Shown: in pieces, positions 23,413 through 35,962 of the stretch
Layout of the letters: the number at the start of each line of letters is the position of its first letter
How positions within the stretch are numbered: position 1 is the stretch's first letter
Origin: Sebastes aleutianus
Taxonomy: Eukaryota; Chordata; Actinopteri; Perciformes; Sebastidae
Direction: 5' to 3'
Assembly: GCA_916700875.1 (NCBI GenBank)
Contig: CAKAKS010000013.1
Coordinates: 14,318,596 to 14,382,595 of the forward strand
Length of the DNA stretch: 64,000 nucleotides
Program-made: the position numbers and the translations under genes
Notes under the pieces: generated by a model
What the model was told of the DNA's origin: nothing
The model's input: the letters and a program-made list of their open reading frames with translations, nothing else
Database searches by the model: none

Positions 23413-23420
23413 TGACGTAA
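23413..23420 (+). promoter_or_regulatory. slc3a2: Candidate ATF/CREB-type site TGACGTAA
   Basis: 'gatgacgtaacg' lies about 120 bp into the presumed first intron of slc3a2. TGACGTAA is a variant CRE that bZIP factors of the ATF/CREB and C/EBP groups bind. Mammalian SLC3A2 is an ATF4 amino-acid-response target, so the position is suggestive. Function is inferred. Confidence 0.35.
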
Positions 23421-24153
23421 CGATCGGCTTAATTTCATCATCTTTATATAGAAGACAAATTACTCGAAATAAAACAATTTTCGGTAATTATTTTATTTGA
23501 TTTACTGCGATTAACAAGTGTTTCAGTTTTACATTTCAGTTTAAGAGTTTTTGTGAAACGAACATTGAAACCTTATCGTAGAACAAAGCGATATATTCAC
23601 GGTAGAGTGAATACATAAAACATCTTTATCATATATGTGCATAGATTAAAAAAAAATGACAGCAATTGTTGTTTAAATATCTATTCGTTGTACTTATTCA
23701 ATAAATGTAATGATGTAATGTTTTATTGTGAAGGTTACGTTGTTTCCGGGGATACCGCTGTCTCTTAGCTGGTAGCTACATGTGTTAAACTGTTGAACAC
23801 ACAACTCACCTAAAACAACCTAAAACGAGCCTTTTATAAACCAGTCTGACCATTTTAATTTGTGTTAGAGCAACAAATGCGATAGTTAAATACAGAGTAA
23901 CATTATAATGTAAGTAACTAACGTTAATTTCCAGAGGGGTCTAGGTTTTACTGAGCTTTTTGCTCTAAAAAAGTGACTTCTCCTTTCTTTTTGTCATTAT
24001 TGGTCATATGTTTGGTCACTTAGTTATTTCCAATGAAACAAGACATGTCATGTCTGCTCTGGAGAAGAGACTAATTAACTTGACAACTCTTTTCCTTCCT
24101 TCTGTTGTCCACCCCCTCTGTACCTCCATCTACTGCAGATATCAGATTGAACC

Positions 24154-27100
24154 ATGAACAAGGACACAGACATCGACATGAAGGAAGTGGAGCTCAATGA
24201 GCTGGACCCTGAGAAGCAGCCCATGACAGGCGATGGCCAGGCTGCAGGCGGAGAGAAGAATGGCAGCGTGAAGCTGAAGGTACCCGAGGACGAGGTCACA
24301 TTCACCGGCCTGTCCAAAGAGGAGCTGATGAAGGTTGCTGGCACCCCAGGGTAAGAGCCACTGGACAAGAGTTGCTATAAAACCCTTGTTTTGGTGTGTG
24401 GCATAAAATCAGTGGTCATCTAAACTTCTTTTTCCCCATCCTTTGTGTTTAGATGGGTGCGAACCCGCTGGGTGCTCCTTGTCCTGTTTTGGCTGGGCTG
24501 GTTGGGCATGCTGGCTGGAGCCGTAGCGATCATAGTCCAGGCCCCTCGCTGCAAACCCATCCCCGAGATGAACTGGTGGAACGAAGGACCTCTGTACCAG
24601 ATCTCTGACCTTGAAGCTTTCTCTGACGGACTTGCAGGTAGAGTACTTTTTAGTGTATTAGTAGTTACAGGGTAAAAGATGTTTTTTTTTTGCTTATGGT
24701 GTCACACTTATTCCACAAATACGGATTTGAGATCTTTACAAAGTGTTCTGGTCTGTGGTAACCCACGCTAATTCACAAGGGATAAGTCTTGTGACACGAT
24801 CTTTGGTTTCCTTAGTTCTGCATGGCCTATTCCAGCTGATACTAAACTGCTGACAAGGCTGACAATGAGTGACTCAAAGTCTAAAGGACGTACGAGTCAT
24901 TTCTTTCATATCTCTCCCACTCAGATTTGAGGTCAAGGTTGAGCAACCCAGTACATTTTTGTAGTGGTATGCAAGATAGCCTTCATTGCAGATCTCAGCA
25001 GTGATTCAACTTCTTCCTTTCAGGCTATTAGTTTTGTTTCCAAACGTCACTTAACATAGCGGTCACAATTTTAAGCCGTCCTTTTCCAAAGTTCTTTTTT
25101 AAACATAAATGTTTTTTAAGAGTCAGACAGGAAGGACAGGTTGTACCGCTGTTCTTAAGGTGAATTGCTAGCGAGCACTCGGGTTTCAAACAGGCCTCGG
25201 GCAGAATTCCAACAACCACACGTGACTCGGTGGTGTTTTCACATAAAGGACCTCCTTGTGCTCAGATTCACATGGCCAGCAGAGGGTGTGGGAGGCGTCA
25301 TTCACATGTGCCTGCCTTGGGTCAATACCTAGCTAAAAGAGCAGCATTTTTTTACTCTTAAACTATCAAAATGTCTCTCCAGCCTTTTGCCGTGTCTTCC
25401 TACCCTGCTACCGTTCACACATCAACTCTGTTGTCTTTCCCCAATGTTTAATTCACACGACCTCCCTGTCCCCCTGTTTGTTTCTAGGTGTTGAGGCTAA
25501 GTTGGATGAAATCAACAAGCTGAAGGTGAAAGGCCTGGTTCTCGGCCCTCTTCACACCGTCCAGGCCGGCCAACCGAACTCCCTGAATCTTCAGGAAATC
25601 GACCCGTCTCAGGGAACTGAGAAAGACCTGGTCGCTGTGTTGGAAAAGGCGCACAAGAAGGGTGGGTCATCCTCCAACTGAAATCAGTTATTTGTGTGTA
25701 AAAGCTCAAACCAGCATTTTTATGACTGGACTGCTCAAGGCCAGATGTTGTTTGCTTACTGTCTTTATTTACTTTTCCTCTTAGGCATTTCTGTGGTGCT
25801 TGACCTGACTCCGAACTACCCGGGAGCCGCTCCCTGGTTCGGTGCCGGTGATACTAATGTTGTGATGGAGAAACTCAAGGTAGGACACACGCACTATGTT
25901 CTGTTATCTTTCATTCGCTAGGTTTTTTAATCGTGCGAAATTGAGACACTTAAGTCCAAAGTGTTTCTTGATAGAAAGACATCCAGGTCATTTGAGCTGT
26001 TCTTGCTATAGCTAAAATGTTGCTGCTCATGTTCTCTTGCAGGCTGCAGCGGATCACTGGCTGAATTTGAATGTCGACGGCATCAAGATATCCGACCTCA
26101 CTGTTGCCACCAATTCGATTGAGTGGTCCCTGCTGCAGGCCGCTGTCCAGGGCAACGACACCGACACCGACGAACCCAAGAAGAAGAAGTAAGTATGGCT
26201 GCCATTGCATAAGTAGACAATCTGTGCAAGATCATGAAGTGTTTTATTTGCAAGATTTCTGAATACATTTAGCTATATTGCCTGCAGATATAGGGAAAGC
26301 AACTTGAGCAAAAACTGAATACTTTATTTGAATATTAGGTATTACCAGAAGCTCATTTTGGCAAAAAGAAAAATAACAAAAAACTGGATTCCACCTCCAA
26401 ATTGGGACAGAACAGATTTTAAACATATTGGACTGATCTTTCTTGGGAAAGTGATTTTCAAAGCATCAGAAAAATGTCAGGACAAATAACAGTGTGAGTG
26501 TTTCCTGAGAGGAGGTGCAGATTAAAAGCATTCCAGTGCTGCAGGGGACCGTGGGTGGGGTCAGGGAGAGACGGATCAACAAGAAAGGCATCCAGGCCAG
26601 TGGCGCTTTACACTCTCTAATGGTGAAGCGACACCTTGTGGAGGGTTTGAGGAATGATGCCAGACTTTTAAATAAAATCAGATCTCAACATTCGAGGGGG
26701 GAATTTCAAGAATATGCTATTCTTGTGCCATAATTTAACATTTTCTACTTTCGACCAACTAAAATCAGTGTCCGCAATGTAATCTAACCACGTTCTCTTT
26801 CTCTCAGGCTGCTGATGGGTGTGGTTGAAGGTAGCTCGGCTGCGGAGTTGTCTCAGCTCATCAACACCACAGGTGTAGATCTGGTCCTGTCTGACCTGCT
26901 CAGCAGCAAAACTGGAGGTAGGCTGGGGTTTCGCCTTTGTCTCGCCCATACTTGCATATGTATCAAGTGTTTATCTTCTTCCATTTTTGGCTGGTTTCTA
27001 TTATTTTGAACACAGTATCATAATTATATTTAATTTTTACGTCATCTCTCCTCATTCTGTGTATTTTATCTTTATTTTCTGAGTGTCTAAATCAGGAGCT

Positions 27101-28099
27101 AACGATGTACTGAAACAAATGTGTGAAATCCAACCATGCATGAGCTAATTTTTGACTTAACTATGTGCAGGTGTGGAGCGCATCATGGCTATGGACACCC
27201 TTAACGCTCAGAAGGGTAAAGTGGCCTGGGAACTCGGTGCCGCCCAACGTGACCAGCTGTCCAAACGGGCAACGACTCCGGCCCTGATCCGCCTCTACCA
27301 GCTCCTGCTGTTCACAATGCCCGGAACCCCAGTGTTTAACTACGGAGATGAGATCGGCCTTCAGGCAGTCGTAAGCTACACAAACAGAGAAGATGTGCAA
27401 ATGTTTCAACAAGCTTACGGCTGTTACAGAGTGTAACTCCCCCGCCCCCCCTTTTTGTTTTTCCCTCATCAGGGTACAGAATCTCCGAAGATGGTTTGGG
27501 ACCTAGAGAAAGAACTTGCTGAAGATGTTGCTGTCAATGAGACTGTTAAGGTAAGAGTGTGTTCACAGTGTCAGTGTAGAAAAGGAGGACATGGTCAATA
27601 ATCATTTGCTTTCAGTGTATTTAAAACACTTCCTCAATTCTCACATTTCCAGGCTGAGCTGGAGGAGCGCGTCGCTGTAAAGAAATGGTTCAAATCCCTC
27701 AGCGACCTGCGAGGCAAAGAGCGCTCCCTCCTCCACGGCGACTACTACTCTCTCTACTCTTCCGCCACCTCACTTTCTTTCCTCCGTCTGTGGGACCAGA
27801 GCGAGAGATACATAACGGCTGTGAACTGGGGAACAACACCTGAGACGCTCGCACTCAAACTGGCACCTACAGGCAAGTTCAACAGAATGTCTTACCTACC
27901 CAATAAGGTTCATTAACAGTAGTTGGTTGTTTTTAACACCGTGATCTTTGTTCCTGCAGAAGGAGTAGAGCTGCCAGAGACAGCCATAGTGAATTTGTCA
28001 ACTGATCCAGAGATGGAGTTGGAATCCACCGTCAGTTTGGACAAACTCATCTTAGGACCCGGACAAGCAGTCCTGCTGCAGTTCCACTATACAGGCTAA
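24154..28099 (+). CDS. slc3a2: 4F2 cell-surface antigen heavy chain (CD98hc)
   Basis: Ten coding exons: 24154-24350, 24453-24637, 25488-25661, 25785-25879, 26043-26188, 26808-26917, 27171-27370, 27473-27550, 27653-27872, 27960-28099. They join in frame to 514 codons plus stop. CD98hc is the type II membrane subunit that binds SLC7 light chains (LAT1, y+LAT, xCT), brings them to the plasma membrane and couples to integrins. Residues 1-71 are cytosolic (acidic, ending WVRTR). Residues 72-94 are the single membrane segment (WVLLVLFWLGWLGMLAGAVA...). Cys99 in 'APRC' corresponds to the cysteine that bonds the light chain. The ectodomain is a glucosidase-like barrel (KVKGLVLGPLH, VVLDLTPNY, LLFTMPGTPVFNYGDEIGL, KERSLLHGDYY) without enzyme activity in this family. 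Four N-glycosylation sequons are visible (NDT, NTT, NET, NLS). The intron after 27872 has a GC donor. Teleosts often carry two slc3a2 paralogues; a or b cannot be told here. Confidence 0.97.
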
Positions 28100-28181
28100 A
28101 GATGGAGCCAAACTATAGGAAAGTTACCTACAGGTTAGACTTGTTTTTAAAAAGAAACTAAAGTCAGTCCTAATCCTGAGG

Positions 28182-28187
28182 AATAAA
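28182..28187 (+). terminator. slc3a2: Proximal poly(A) signal of slc3a2
   Basis: AATAAA 83 nt after the stop codon. Confidence 0.5.
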
Positions 28188-28636
28188 ATGGCATATTCAG
28201 AAGATGCAGGACATTTATTTAGACAGAATATGAATTAATTGGGTCATAAAAAGTACATACAAATACAGAATGTTGGCCAGTACAAACTTTGTTGAATTCG
28301 TTTAGTTTTTAAAACTTTTGCGCTAAGAAAGATGAAGTCAGACATGCACTCTTGATCTTTTATTATTGACTATCTGTACAAAAATATGTGAAAGACATTC
28401 CATTTTTGTTCTTTGGGCATTTCTATAACAGTCCTCATGTGTTTTTTGTTTTATACATTTTTAAAAATAATCTGTTTTAGTGACAGTTTTACTCTTTTTC
28501 TCACTGAAATGAATTTATCACGCAGGAAAAACAAGTTAACTTTGAACATGTGTGGTTTGAAGTCTTTTTTTGAGAGTGCCGGTAAACAAAAGTTGTGAAT
28601 GGCATCAAGTCTGTCAAGTGAACTGAATTGGAAATG

Positions 28637-28642
28637 AATAAA
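28637..28642 (+). terminator. slc3a2: Distal poly(A) signal of slc3a2
   Basis: AATAAA about 540 nt after the stop codon, followed by a GT-rich stretch (tcgtgtttttgcgtgtga near 28673-28690) as expected for a cleavage/poly(A) site. It is the better-supported of the two signals. Confidence 0.6.
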
Positions 28643-28699
28643 CAAAGTTCTGTACCGACTCCTGCGCACTCCTCGTGTTTTTGCGTGTGACAACATCCT

Positions 28700-29714
28700 T
28701 AAAAGAGTGGGCTCTGTGCCGAAGATGATATCGGATCACTATTTTCAGTACGTACAGGTGTGTGTAAGTGTGTCACAGATGTTAACGGAGGAAGCACGTC
28801 TCTATATTTGATCAACATCCTCAGATGGGTTTAATCGGCTCATTGTACTTGACTCTAAAATGTACGCTGTGTACATATCTACGAGTTTCACTAAATGGGT
28901 CATACACTAACTGTCTTAAAGTAACCTCCATCATTATGTCGCATTATAAAAATTGGCAGAGTGGATGTTAAATTGTTAAATGCTAAGCAACCCTTTTACA
29001 CCATAACTTGCAATATATCTATACAAATACAGAGTTTTCTATCACAGCATGTTTCGTAATGGTCTCGAGACCATTCGCCTGAATTTAGTGATTTCTAAAC
29101 AAACTTCCTGTAAGATGAATCAGCGTTGACAAAATCAGGTAGATGAGCAATTTGAGAAATACTTCCTCTCTTTACGTATACCGTATGTCCCACAGTTTTT
29201 ATATACGAATAAAAATATATCTTGTGAATAAAAGGACTGAATTCACTGAGGGAAATTGCATATGGGGGATTGAAAACCTGCCATTTTTCCTCAACGTTAT
29301 TGCTTGAATTGTCGCTCTAGGGTGGTTTAAATGTTGAGTTCATATACAGTAGACCTAGACTGAAAGGAAGAATTGTTTTACATACTGATTTTCTGTTCTA
29401 AGTATTAACATGTTCAGTTAGAGTGGCACAGAAGGAGAGCAAAAGAAGGACCAAGAAAAATACTTATTAAGGTTTTATCTTTATCAACAAACACAGTCTC
29501 TGTTGTTCTGCTCTTTACATTGGTTGGCAGTCTTTGCTTGACCTGATTTTACAATTTTACTTAGAAAAAACGCCAGTTTACGATAGATCTATTCCTTTTA
29601 CTGTAATCCTGTATGAACTGGAGCCCAGCCTGATGTCTTTGGCACGCCGTTCCTGTAACTGGCTTGACATTAAACACAAATTCTACTTTATTCAGCCGTG
29701 AAAAGCAACCTAGT
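28700..29714. other. Intergenic, no gene seen
   Basis: Unique-looking sequence downstream of slc3a2 with no supportable exon or RNA gene. Confidence 0.5.
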
Positions 29715-30370
29715 ATGTTTTTTTTAATACTGTATTTAAGTACAATTTTGAGGTATTCAATTCAAACTTTATTTCAGACTCACAACAGGGTCCATAGCAA
29801 TAATAACTTTACTTGAGTTTTTCAACTCTACGCTTCTTATTACTTCTACAGCATTCCACTGTGATTCATAGAGAACTACACCAATGCACTTTATCTGGCA
29901 GCTGCAGTTACGAGTTATTTTGTAAATTATAATTTCAGACATAAGATTTAAGATAAGATAAGATGAACCTTTATTAATCCCCGGAGGGAAATTCAGGTGT
30001 CAAAGCAGCACCAGCAGCAAACAGAGTGAAACACAGGAGAGGTACAGGTATACAAATATAATAAAAACAGTAAATAGAGATATAAAAGATACAGAGTGAA
30101 TGGGTGAATATAATCCGTCATACTATCAGCTCTTAAGGTACGACACACTGTTTTTAATTAAACAACCCAACAGTATATAAAGTAGGTAAAAATCAGCTCC
30201 ACCTCGACCATTTAATGTGTGAACGACATTAAAATGTTGCTCACACATTAAAGCTTCAATAATAAAAGAATCTATTAATATATACGATAATATATCATTC
30301 TAAAAGGGGGCTTTGTGCAGAATAATCTCTTTTAATTTTGACACCGTATTTATATATATTTCTATCAAGT
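29715..30370 (+). mobile_element. Degraded 'cagtggtggaa' repeat interrupted by two tails
   Basis: Pieces of the same family as 16168-16709 appear in order: 'ctgtatttaagtacaatttt', 'actttacttgag', 'ccacctcgaccatttaatgt', 'gcagaataa'. They are interrupted at 29757-29808 by an 'attcaattcaaactttattt' tail and at 29944-30120 by a second tail. Two insertions in an older element give a relative age order. Confidence 0.6.
29944..30120 (-). repeat. Retroposon tail with (AAGAT)n
   Basis: 'taagataagataagatgaac' followed by 'ctttattaatccccggaggg' and 'aaattcaggtgtcaaagcag' is the characteristic minus-orientation end of an abundant fish LINE family. It is inserted in the older element described at 29715-30370. 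Confidence 0.7.
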
Positions 30371-31639
30371 TTTTTTCACGGTTTCTTTTGGTTGTGAAAA
30401 TGTACTAGAAAATGTCTTTTGATGTTTTCATTTAATCTTTATTGGTGTTTCGTAATCCCATGTGGGATGTGCAAAATGTTTGACTCCACACAAAATATAC
30501 AAATCAACAAACTAAAACTAACTTAAAAAACTCTTTTCATGAAATGCTGAAATTTTACTTTAAATATGTTAATTTCTGACCAGTTTCATTATACTTTTAT
30601 GTGTAATGTAATCTCATAAAACCTCGCAATTTCTCATGTAAAAAATCCATCCTTTTGATAAAAATGTCAAACAGTCCCTTTAACAGCTGAAACTTGGGTT
30701 TAGTCTCAGCAGAGTTTCAGGGTCTTGGTACAATACAGGGCCGCCGTGGTGCTGCGGTATCACAGGGGAGGTTTGAAGTCGATGATACCGGGAATCAGAG
30801 TCTGTCTCGGCACCTCTCTGCGCACCCCACGCCGCTGTGAAACCCAACCACCGTCTCACCCACCGCCATGCACACTCATGACTGACTCTCAGTCTGAGTC
30901 TGACTCACTCTCACATATACACCTTTTACATCATGACATGAAGATACATGACCTTTCATTAGCTTTCATGGAGCGCCGCAGAGACACAAATTATGTTTTA
31001 CACAGAAATACAGCATTATAAGCTGTCACTTTATAATGGAAAGCCCTGTGAGTTCAAACAAGATGTTGTAAGTTCAAAAAGCAATCATAAAGCGAGTCAC
31101 TCCCTCAATATACTGACACTAACTTAGCCATTTAATATACCCCTACAGGTCTTTACATAGGTATTTATATATATGGAAAATGCTTCTTTCCAAAGCTTAT
31201 TTTGGTAAGCTTCATATTGAGGTTCAACATTGGAGAGAGATACTACTATACCTTGCTTTTGAACTTCTAACCCTCTGCTCTGACTCACAATGTAGTATTA
31301 TTGTAACTAGTGTTCATTTTTTTTACAAGGTTTTACAATATACTACAACACTGGAAACCACTAGTACCTCCTTCAATACAGCGTTGGCTAAATGGCTTGT
31401 CGGGTAAGATTTTAGAAAAAGTTGGTGTATTTTCTCTAAGAAGTTTATATCTCTCTGATGAACACTTAATCAGTCATACATCGTCAATAACCCTCTAACA
31501 CCAAAATACCCACTGCTGCTGTTACAATTACAATTTACAGTTTTTAACGCACATTTTTTTGTAATATGTACACATCATCTGTCACTTTATGTACATATTG
31601 TAATATATACATATCATCTTAATTCATTCATCCAGCCCA
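30371..31639. other. Intergenic, no gene seen
   Basis: Mixed AT-rich DNA. The 98-codon frame at 30725-31021 covers a GC-rich patch ('gggccgccgtggtgctgcgg') with no recognisable protein similarity and no flanking splice evidence. Confidence 0.45.
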
Positions 31640-31853
31640 TGTATATCAATCCTGTATTTATTACTTTGAACTATTTGTATTGTTTACAAATTCCAGAACA
31701 CTTGACTTGTATAAAGGCATTTTATTTTATTGTTGGTCATTGTTGTTCCTCGCTGTTATTCTGTGTACATTGAGTACATTTAGAGAGCCGCATAGAAATG
31801 GAGTCAAATTCCATGTATGTACTTGGCAAAATAAACCTTATTCTGATATTAAT
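31640..31853 (+). repeat. LINE 3' tail (L2/Rex1-like)
   Basis: The segment ends 'gagtcaaattccatgtatgt', 'acttggcaaaataaacctta' and 'ttctgatatt', a decayed form of the familiar fish LINE 3' terminus '...ttggcaaataaagctgattctgat'. No reverse-transcriptase frame is preserved upstream. Confidence 0.65.
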
Positions 31854-32045
31854 TTGAATGATAATTCTCGTTTTCTATCTTAGAGGATCAGTCTGTAGTG
31901 GCTACTGGCTGTGTTTTCGTCTCCTGAATTCATCAGATGTACAAACTTTTCTTTGGTTTTCCTGTTTGTTTTGTCAGCTTGAACAATCTTCACGATGTTC
32001 ATGTGTTCTTGTGGGTTCAACATGTTCTGTTTAATTTCATTTCAT

Positions 32046-32526
32046 TTTCATTTCAAAATTTATTTCGAACATGTAAAATAAAAAATAAAAAAATAAATAA
32101 AAAGAGAACGATCATACAAACAAGTGGACAGCCAGAAAAAAGTAATATTTACATACAATGAAAAGCATAAGCAAAAGAAATTGTCAAACACTTGAGGCCT
32201 TGGTTTATATATTCAAAAAGGAGTGAAAAGAAGTACAAACTTATTTAATCCCATCCCTTCTCCATAAATCGTTCATTGATAATCAACCAGCTTCAAATGA
32301 ATGACTTATGGAGAAGGGGTGGGATTAAATAAATTTGTACTTCTTTTCACTCCTTTTCGAATATGTAAACCAAGGCCTCAAGTGTTTGACAATTTCTTTT
32401 GCTTATGCTTTTCATTGTATGTAAATATTACTTTTTTCTGGCTGTCCACTTGTTAGTATGATCATTCTCTTTTTTTTATTTTTTTATTTTTTATTTAACA
32501 TGTTTGAAATAAATTTTGAAATGAAA
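32046..32526. mobile_element. 481-bp fold-back element
   Basis: The arms 32046-32276 and 32297-32526 are near-perfect reverse complements (about 230 bp each) around a 20-nt loop (32277-32296). Landmarks on both arms are 'tggacagccagaaaaaagta', 'ccttggttta', 'gtgaaaagaagtaca' and 'tttaatcccaccccttctcc'. There is no coding capacity. A transcript from either strand could form a long hairpin RNA. Confidence 0.93.
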
Positions 32527-32559
32527 TTTTTTGTTCATTTTACGAACTGGAGCTTGTAC

Positions 32560-33010
32560 TGTGCCCACTCCCCACACTGTGCCGTGCTGCATTGTGCACA
32601 GTTTCACAATGCTTGACTAACTGAACCTCTGTGTGGTAAGTACATTTTAATGCAAGTACATTAAGCAGCATACAAAATATAAGAAATGCTGAAATAATTA
32701 AGAATGAAGTTGCTCTCCCTCTGTGTGTTTTGTAATACCAGCTACTCTGTGCTTTGTTTACATAGCCGGGCCGGCTGCTCATGCTTTTAGTGCATGTTCG
32801 TGCATGTGAGCGTGCCCTACTGGGTAGCTCACAGCCGCTCTGCACTGCTCTGCTCTCATACAGCGGTTACAGCCGATAACACCTTCCTGACCAACTGAGT
32901 CGTCCCTGAAGCGTAGCATGCACCCTCTGGTTCGCCCTCACGTTAACACTGTTAGCTCTTTCTGTCCTTATTCCAGTGCAAACATCCAGCTCTCCTGCTC
33001 ACTCCTCTGT
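32560..33010 (-). repeat. GC-rich dispersed repeat, copy 2
   Basis: Reverse-oriented relative of 1640-2070: shared motifs include 'gttacagccg...' against 'cagctgtaaccgctgtatga', 'gctcacagccgctctgcact' against 'agtgcagagtggcggccgtg', and 'tttgtttacatagccgggcc' against 'ggccggtccggatatgtcaa'. The minus frame 32540-32845 is the same kind of repeat-derived reading frame as seen in copy 1. Confidence 0.65.
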
Positions 33011-33087
33011 TAGCCCACCTTGGATCCTAAACTCCAGGTATGTTCAGCTTCAAATGCACGACAGATTTACATTTCTCTGAAGTTAAA

Positions 33088-33390
33088 TACAAAGGAATAG
33101 TTTGACATTTTGGAAAACACAATTCTTGCTGAAAGAAAGATGAGAAGCTTAGCATGAGATAATAACTTCTTTAGCTCTTTAGCTTAGCATAAAGATTGGA
33201 AATGGGAAACAGCTAGCTTGGCTCTGTCCAAAGATAACACAGTTATCCTAACAGCACCTCTGAGGCTCGCTAACAATCACAGGTTTGTTTGTGGACAAAG
33301 CCAGGTTAGTTGTTTCCCTCTAATTCCAGTCTTTGTGCTAAGCTAAGCTAAGCTAACTGGCTGCTTGCTGTAGCTACATATTTACTGTAT
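33088..33390 (+). repeat. Dispersed 'aaaggaatagttt' repeat, near full length
   Basis: 'aaaggaatagtttgacattt' through 'gcttagcataaagattggaa', 'aacagctagcttggctctgt', 'agctaagctaagctaactgg' is a very common fish repeat. Partial relatives occur at about 52445-52560 and, reversed, at 58795-58960. It directly abuts the hAT-like element starting at 33394. Confidence 0.75.
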
Positions 33391-33499
33391 TACCAGTGAT
33401 GGAAGAAATACCCAGATCTTTTACTGAAATAACAGCAGGCTGGAAATACCACTGTCTAAAAATACTCTAAAAAGTCCTGAATTCAGAAGTATTATCAGT

Positions 33500-34660
33500 A
33501 AAATGTAGCCTAGCCTGGGCTGAGTACTTTTACTTTCGATAGTTTAAGTAGGCTGCCTAGGCCTACCCTACAAAAAAGAAGTTTAGAAGTATGCTATTAG
33601 TATACTTCTTTTAAAACTTGGAATAAGAGAGTATGCTTTCAGATGTACTTCCGAGATGAACTTATCAAAATTATATTTAAGTATACTTGGCTTATACCGA
33701 CAAATATACAGAAAAGTCTGAATGTACTTGGCAAGTATACAGAAAAGTCCAAGTATAAATCTAAAAATACTCCATTACAAGTAAAAGTCCTTAATTCAGA
33801 ATATTACTTGAGTAAAAGGACAGAAGTATTATCAGTAAAATGTAGCCTAGCCTAGGCTGAGTACTTTTTACTTTTGATAGTTTAAGTAGGCTGCCTAGGC
33901 CTACCCTACAAATAGAAGTTTAGAAGTATGCTATTAGTATACTTCTTTTAAAACTTGGAATAAGAGAGTATGCTTTCAGATGTACTTCCGAGATGAACTT
34001 ATCAAAATTATACTTAAGTACACTTGGCTTATACCGACAAATATACAGTGAAGTCTGAATGTACTTGGCAAGTAGGCCTATACAGGAAAGTCCAAGTATA
34101 AATCTAAAAATACTCTATTACAAGTAAAAGTCCTGAATTCAGAATATTACTTAAGTAAAAGGACAGAAGTATTATCAGTAAAATGTAGCTTAGCCTAGGC
34201 TGAGTACTTTTACTTTCGATAGTTTAAGTAGGCTGCCTAGGCCTACCCTACAAAAAAGAAGTTTAGAAGTATGCTATTAGTATACTTCTTTTAAAACTTG
34301 GAATAAGAGAGTATGCTTTCAGATGTACTTCCGAGATGAACTTATCAAAATTATACTTAAGTATACTTGGCTTATACCGACAAATATACAGAAAAGTCTG
34401 AATGTACTTGGCAAGTATACAGAAAAGTTCAAGTATAAATCTAAAAATACTCCATTACAAGTAAAAGTCCTTAATTCAGAATATTACTTGAGTAAAAGGA
34501 CAGAAGTATTATCAGTAAAATGTAGCCTAGCCTAGGCTGAGTACTTTTACTTTGGATAGTTTAAGTAGGCTGCCTAAGCCTACCCTACAAAAAAGAAGTT
34601 TAGAAGTATGCTATTAGTATACTTCTTTTAAAATAAGAGAGTATGCTTTCAGATTATTTT
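33500..34660. repeat. ~340-bp tandem array, about 3.4 copies
   Basis: 'tgtagcctag' (or tgtagcttag) starts units at 33504, 33841, 34184 and 34521, giving spacings of 337, 343 and 337 bp. Each unit holds 'gaagtttagaagtatgctat', an internal hairpin-like 'agtatgctattagtatactt', and 'cttccgagatgaacttatca'. The repeat explains the near-identical 70-aa frames at 33643 and 34323, which are not genes. Confidence 0.95.
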
Positions 34661-35962
34661 TTATGTACTTTCAGAGATGAATTTATCAAAATTATACTTA
34701 AATTTACTTGGCTTATACCGACAAATATACAGAAAAGTCCAAATGTACTTAGCAAGTATACAGAAAAGTCCAAGTATACTTGGCTTATACTGAAAAGTAT
34801 ACAGAAAAGTGTAAGTATACTGTACTATAAGTTAATTTAAAGAAAATTAACAAGTATACTTGCAGTAAAAAAACTAAACGATTAGTTTACTGAGAATATT
34901 CTTTAATGTGTACTTTCATAAACTAATAAGTGGGCTACAAGTATATAACTAGTAAACTAACAGTATACCTATAAGTTCACTTGTAGTATAGTTCATATTA
35001 TAGTTGCAGTGCAAAATACAACTTGGATGTAAACTTGTTGTGTACTCAAAGTTTACTACACTTACATTTAAAGTATACTTAAAAAAGTATACTTATAAAC
35101 TAAAAAGTGGGCCAACTTAGAAGTATTGAAGTAGTACACTTACAACTTTACTACTAATACATTGACATTAGTAAACTTACTAGATAAAGTTTTCTTGGGA
35201 TTATACTTCAACTATACTTAAGTTTACATCATAAAATAAAGTTGAACTACTTAAAGTATCAAAAGTAAAAGTTAAAAAAAAGTAAAAATAAAAGTACTCA
35301 TTATGCAGAACGGTTCCTTTTAAAGTGTTATATTCTTATAGAATATTATATTCTGTTTTTATCAATAATACATACATTTTCATGTTGTAGTTCTTCAATT
35401 CAGAGTCAATTTAGATACTTTATATACAAATGGGTTTTTATTTAAAAAGTTAGTAGCTGCAGTAAGTTTCAAATAAATGTAGTGGAGTAAAAAGTACAAT
35501 ATTTCCCTCCGAGATGTAGCTACGATGATGTGCTATTTTGAACATGATACCCTGTCATTGCCGTACATGCGTCTCTAAGCTGACCGTTTATGCTGTACTT
35601 ATACCCCTATATCACCACTATATGCACATAAAGCCATCCATATACCTGTGTGAAGTATAGAAATATGTCATAAATACCAGAGTGAAAGTAAAAGTACACA
35701 TTATGCAGAATGGCCCATTTCAGAATGTATATTATTATTATTGTAGTATAATCATTGATGCATTAATGTGCACATTATGGATAGTACATCACTTTAATGT
35801 TCTAGTTGGTAAAGGTGGAGCTTATTTGAATTACTTTATATACTGCTGGGTAGCTTGTGAATTTACCGCCCGGGATCAATAAAATCTTATTCTTTGATAA
35901 TACATTATAATTTATTTGCTGATTATACTTTGTATTATTAATCGGAATCTGCAAAGTAACTT

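Noticed and set aside
30725..31021. 98-aa open frame in a GC-rich patch
   Set aside because: No recognisable domain, no conserved splice sites, surrounded by repeats.
33643..34840. Three similar 65-70-aa open frames, possible small-protein family
   Set aside because: They are the same frame through the ~340-bp tandem array. Similarity is explained by DNA duplication, and no start context or family is evident.
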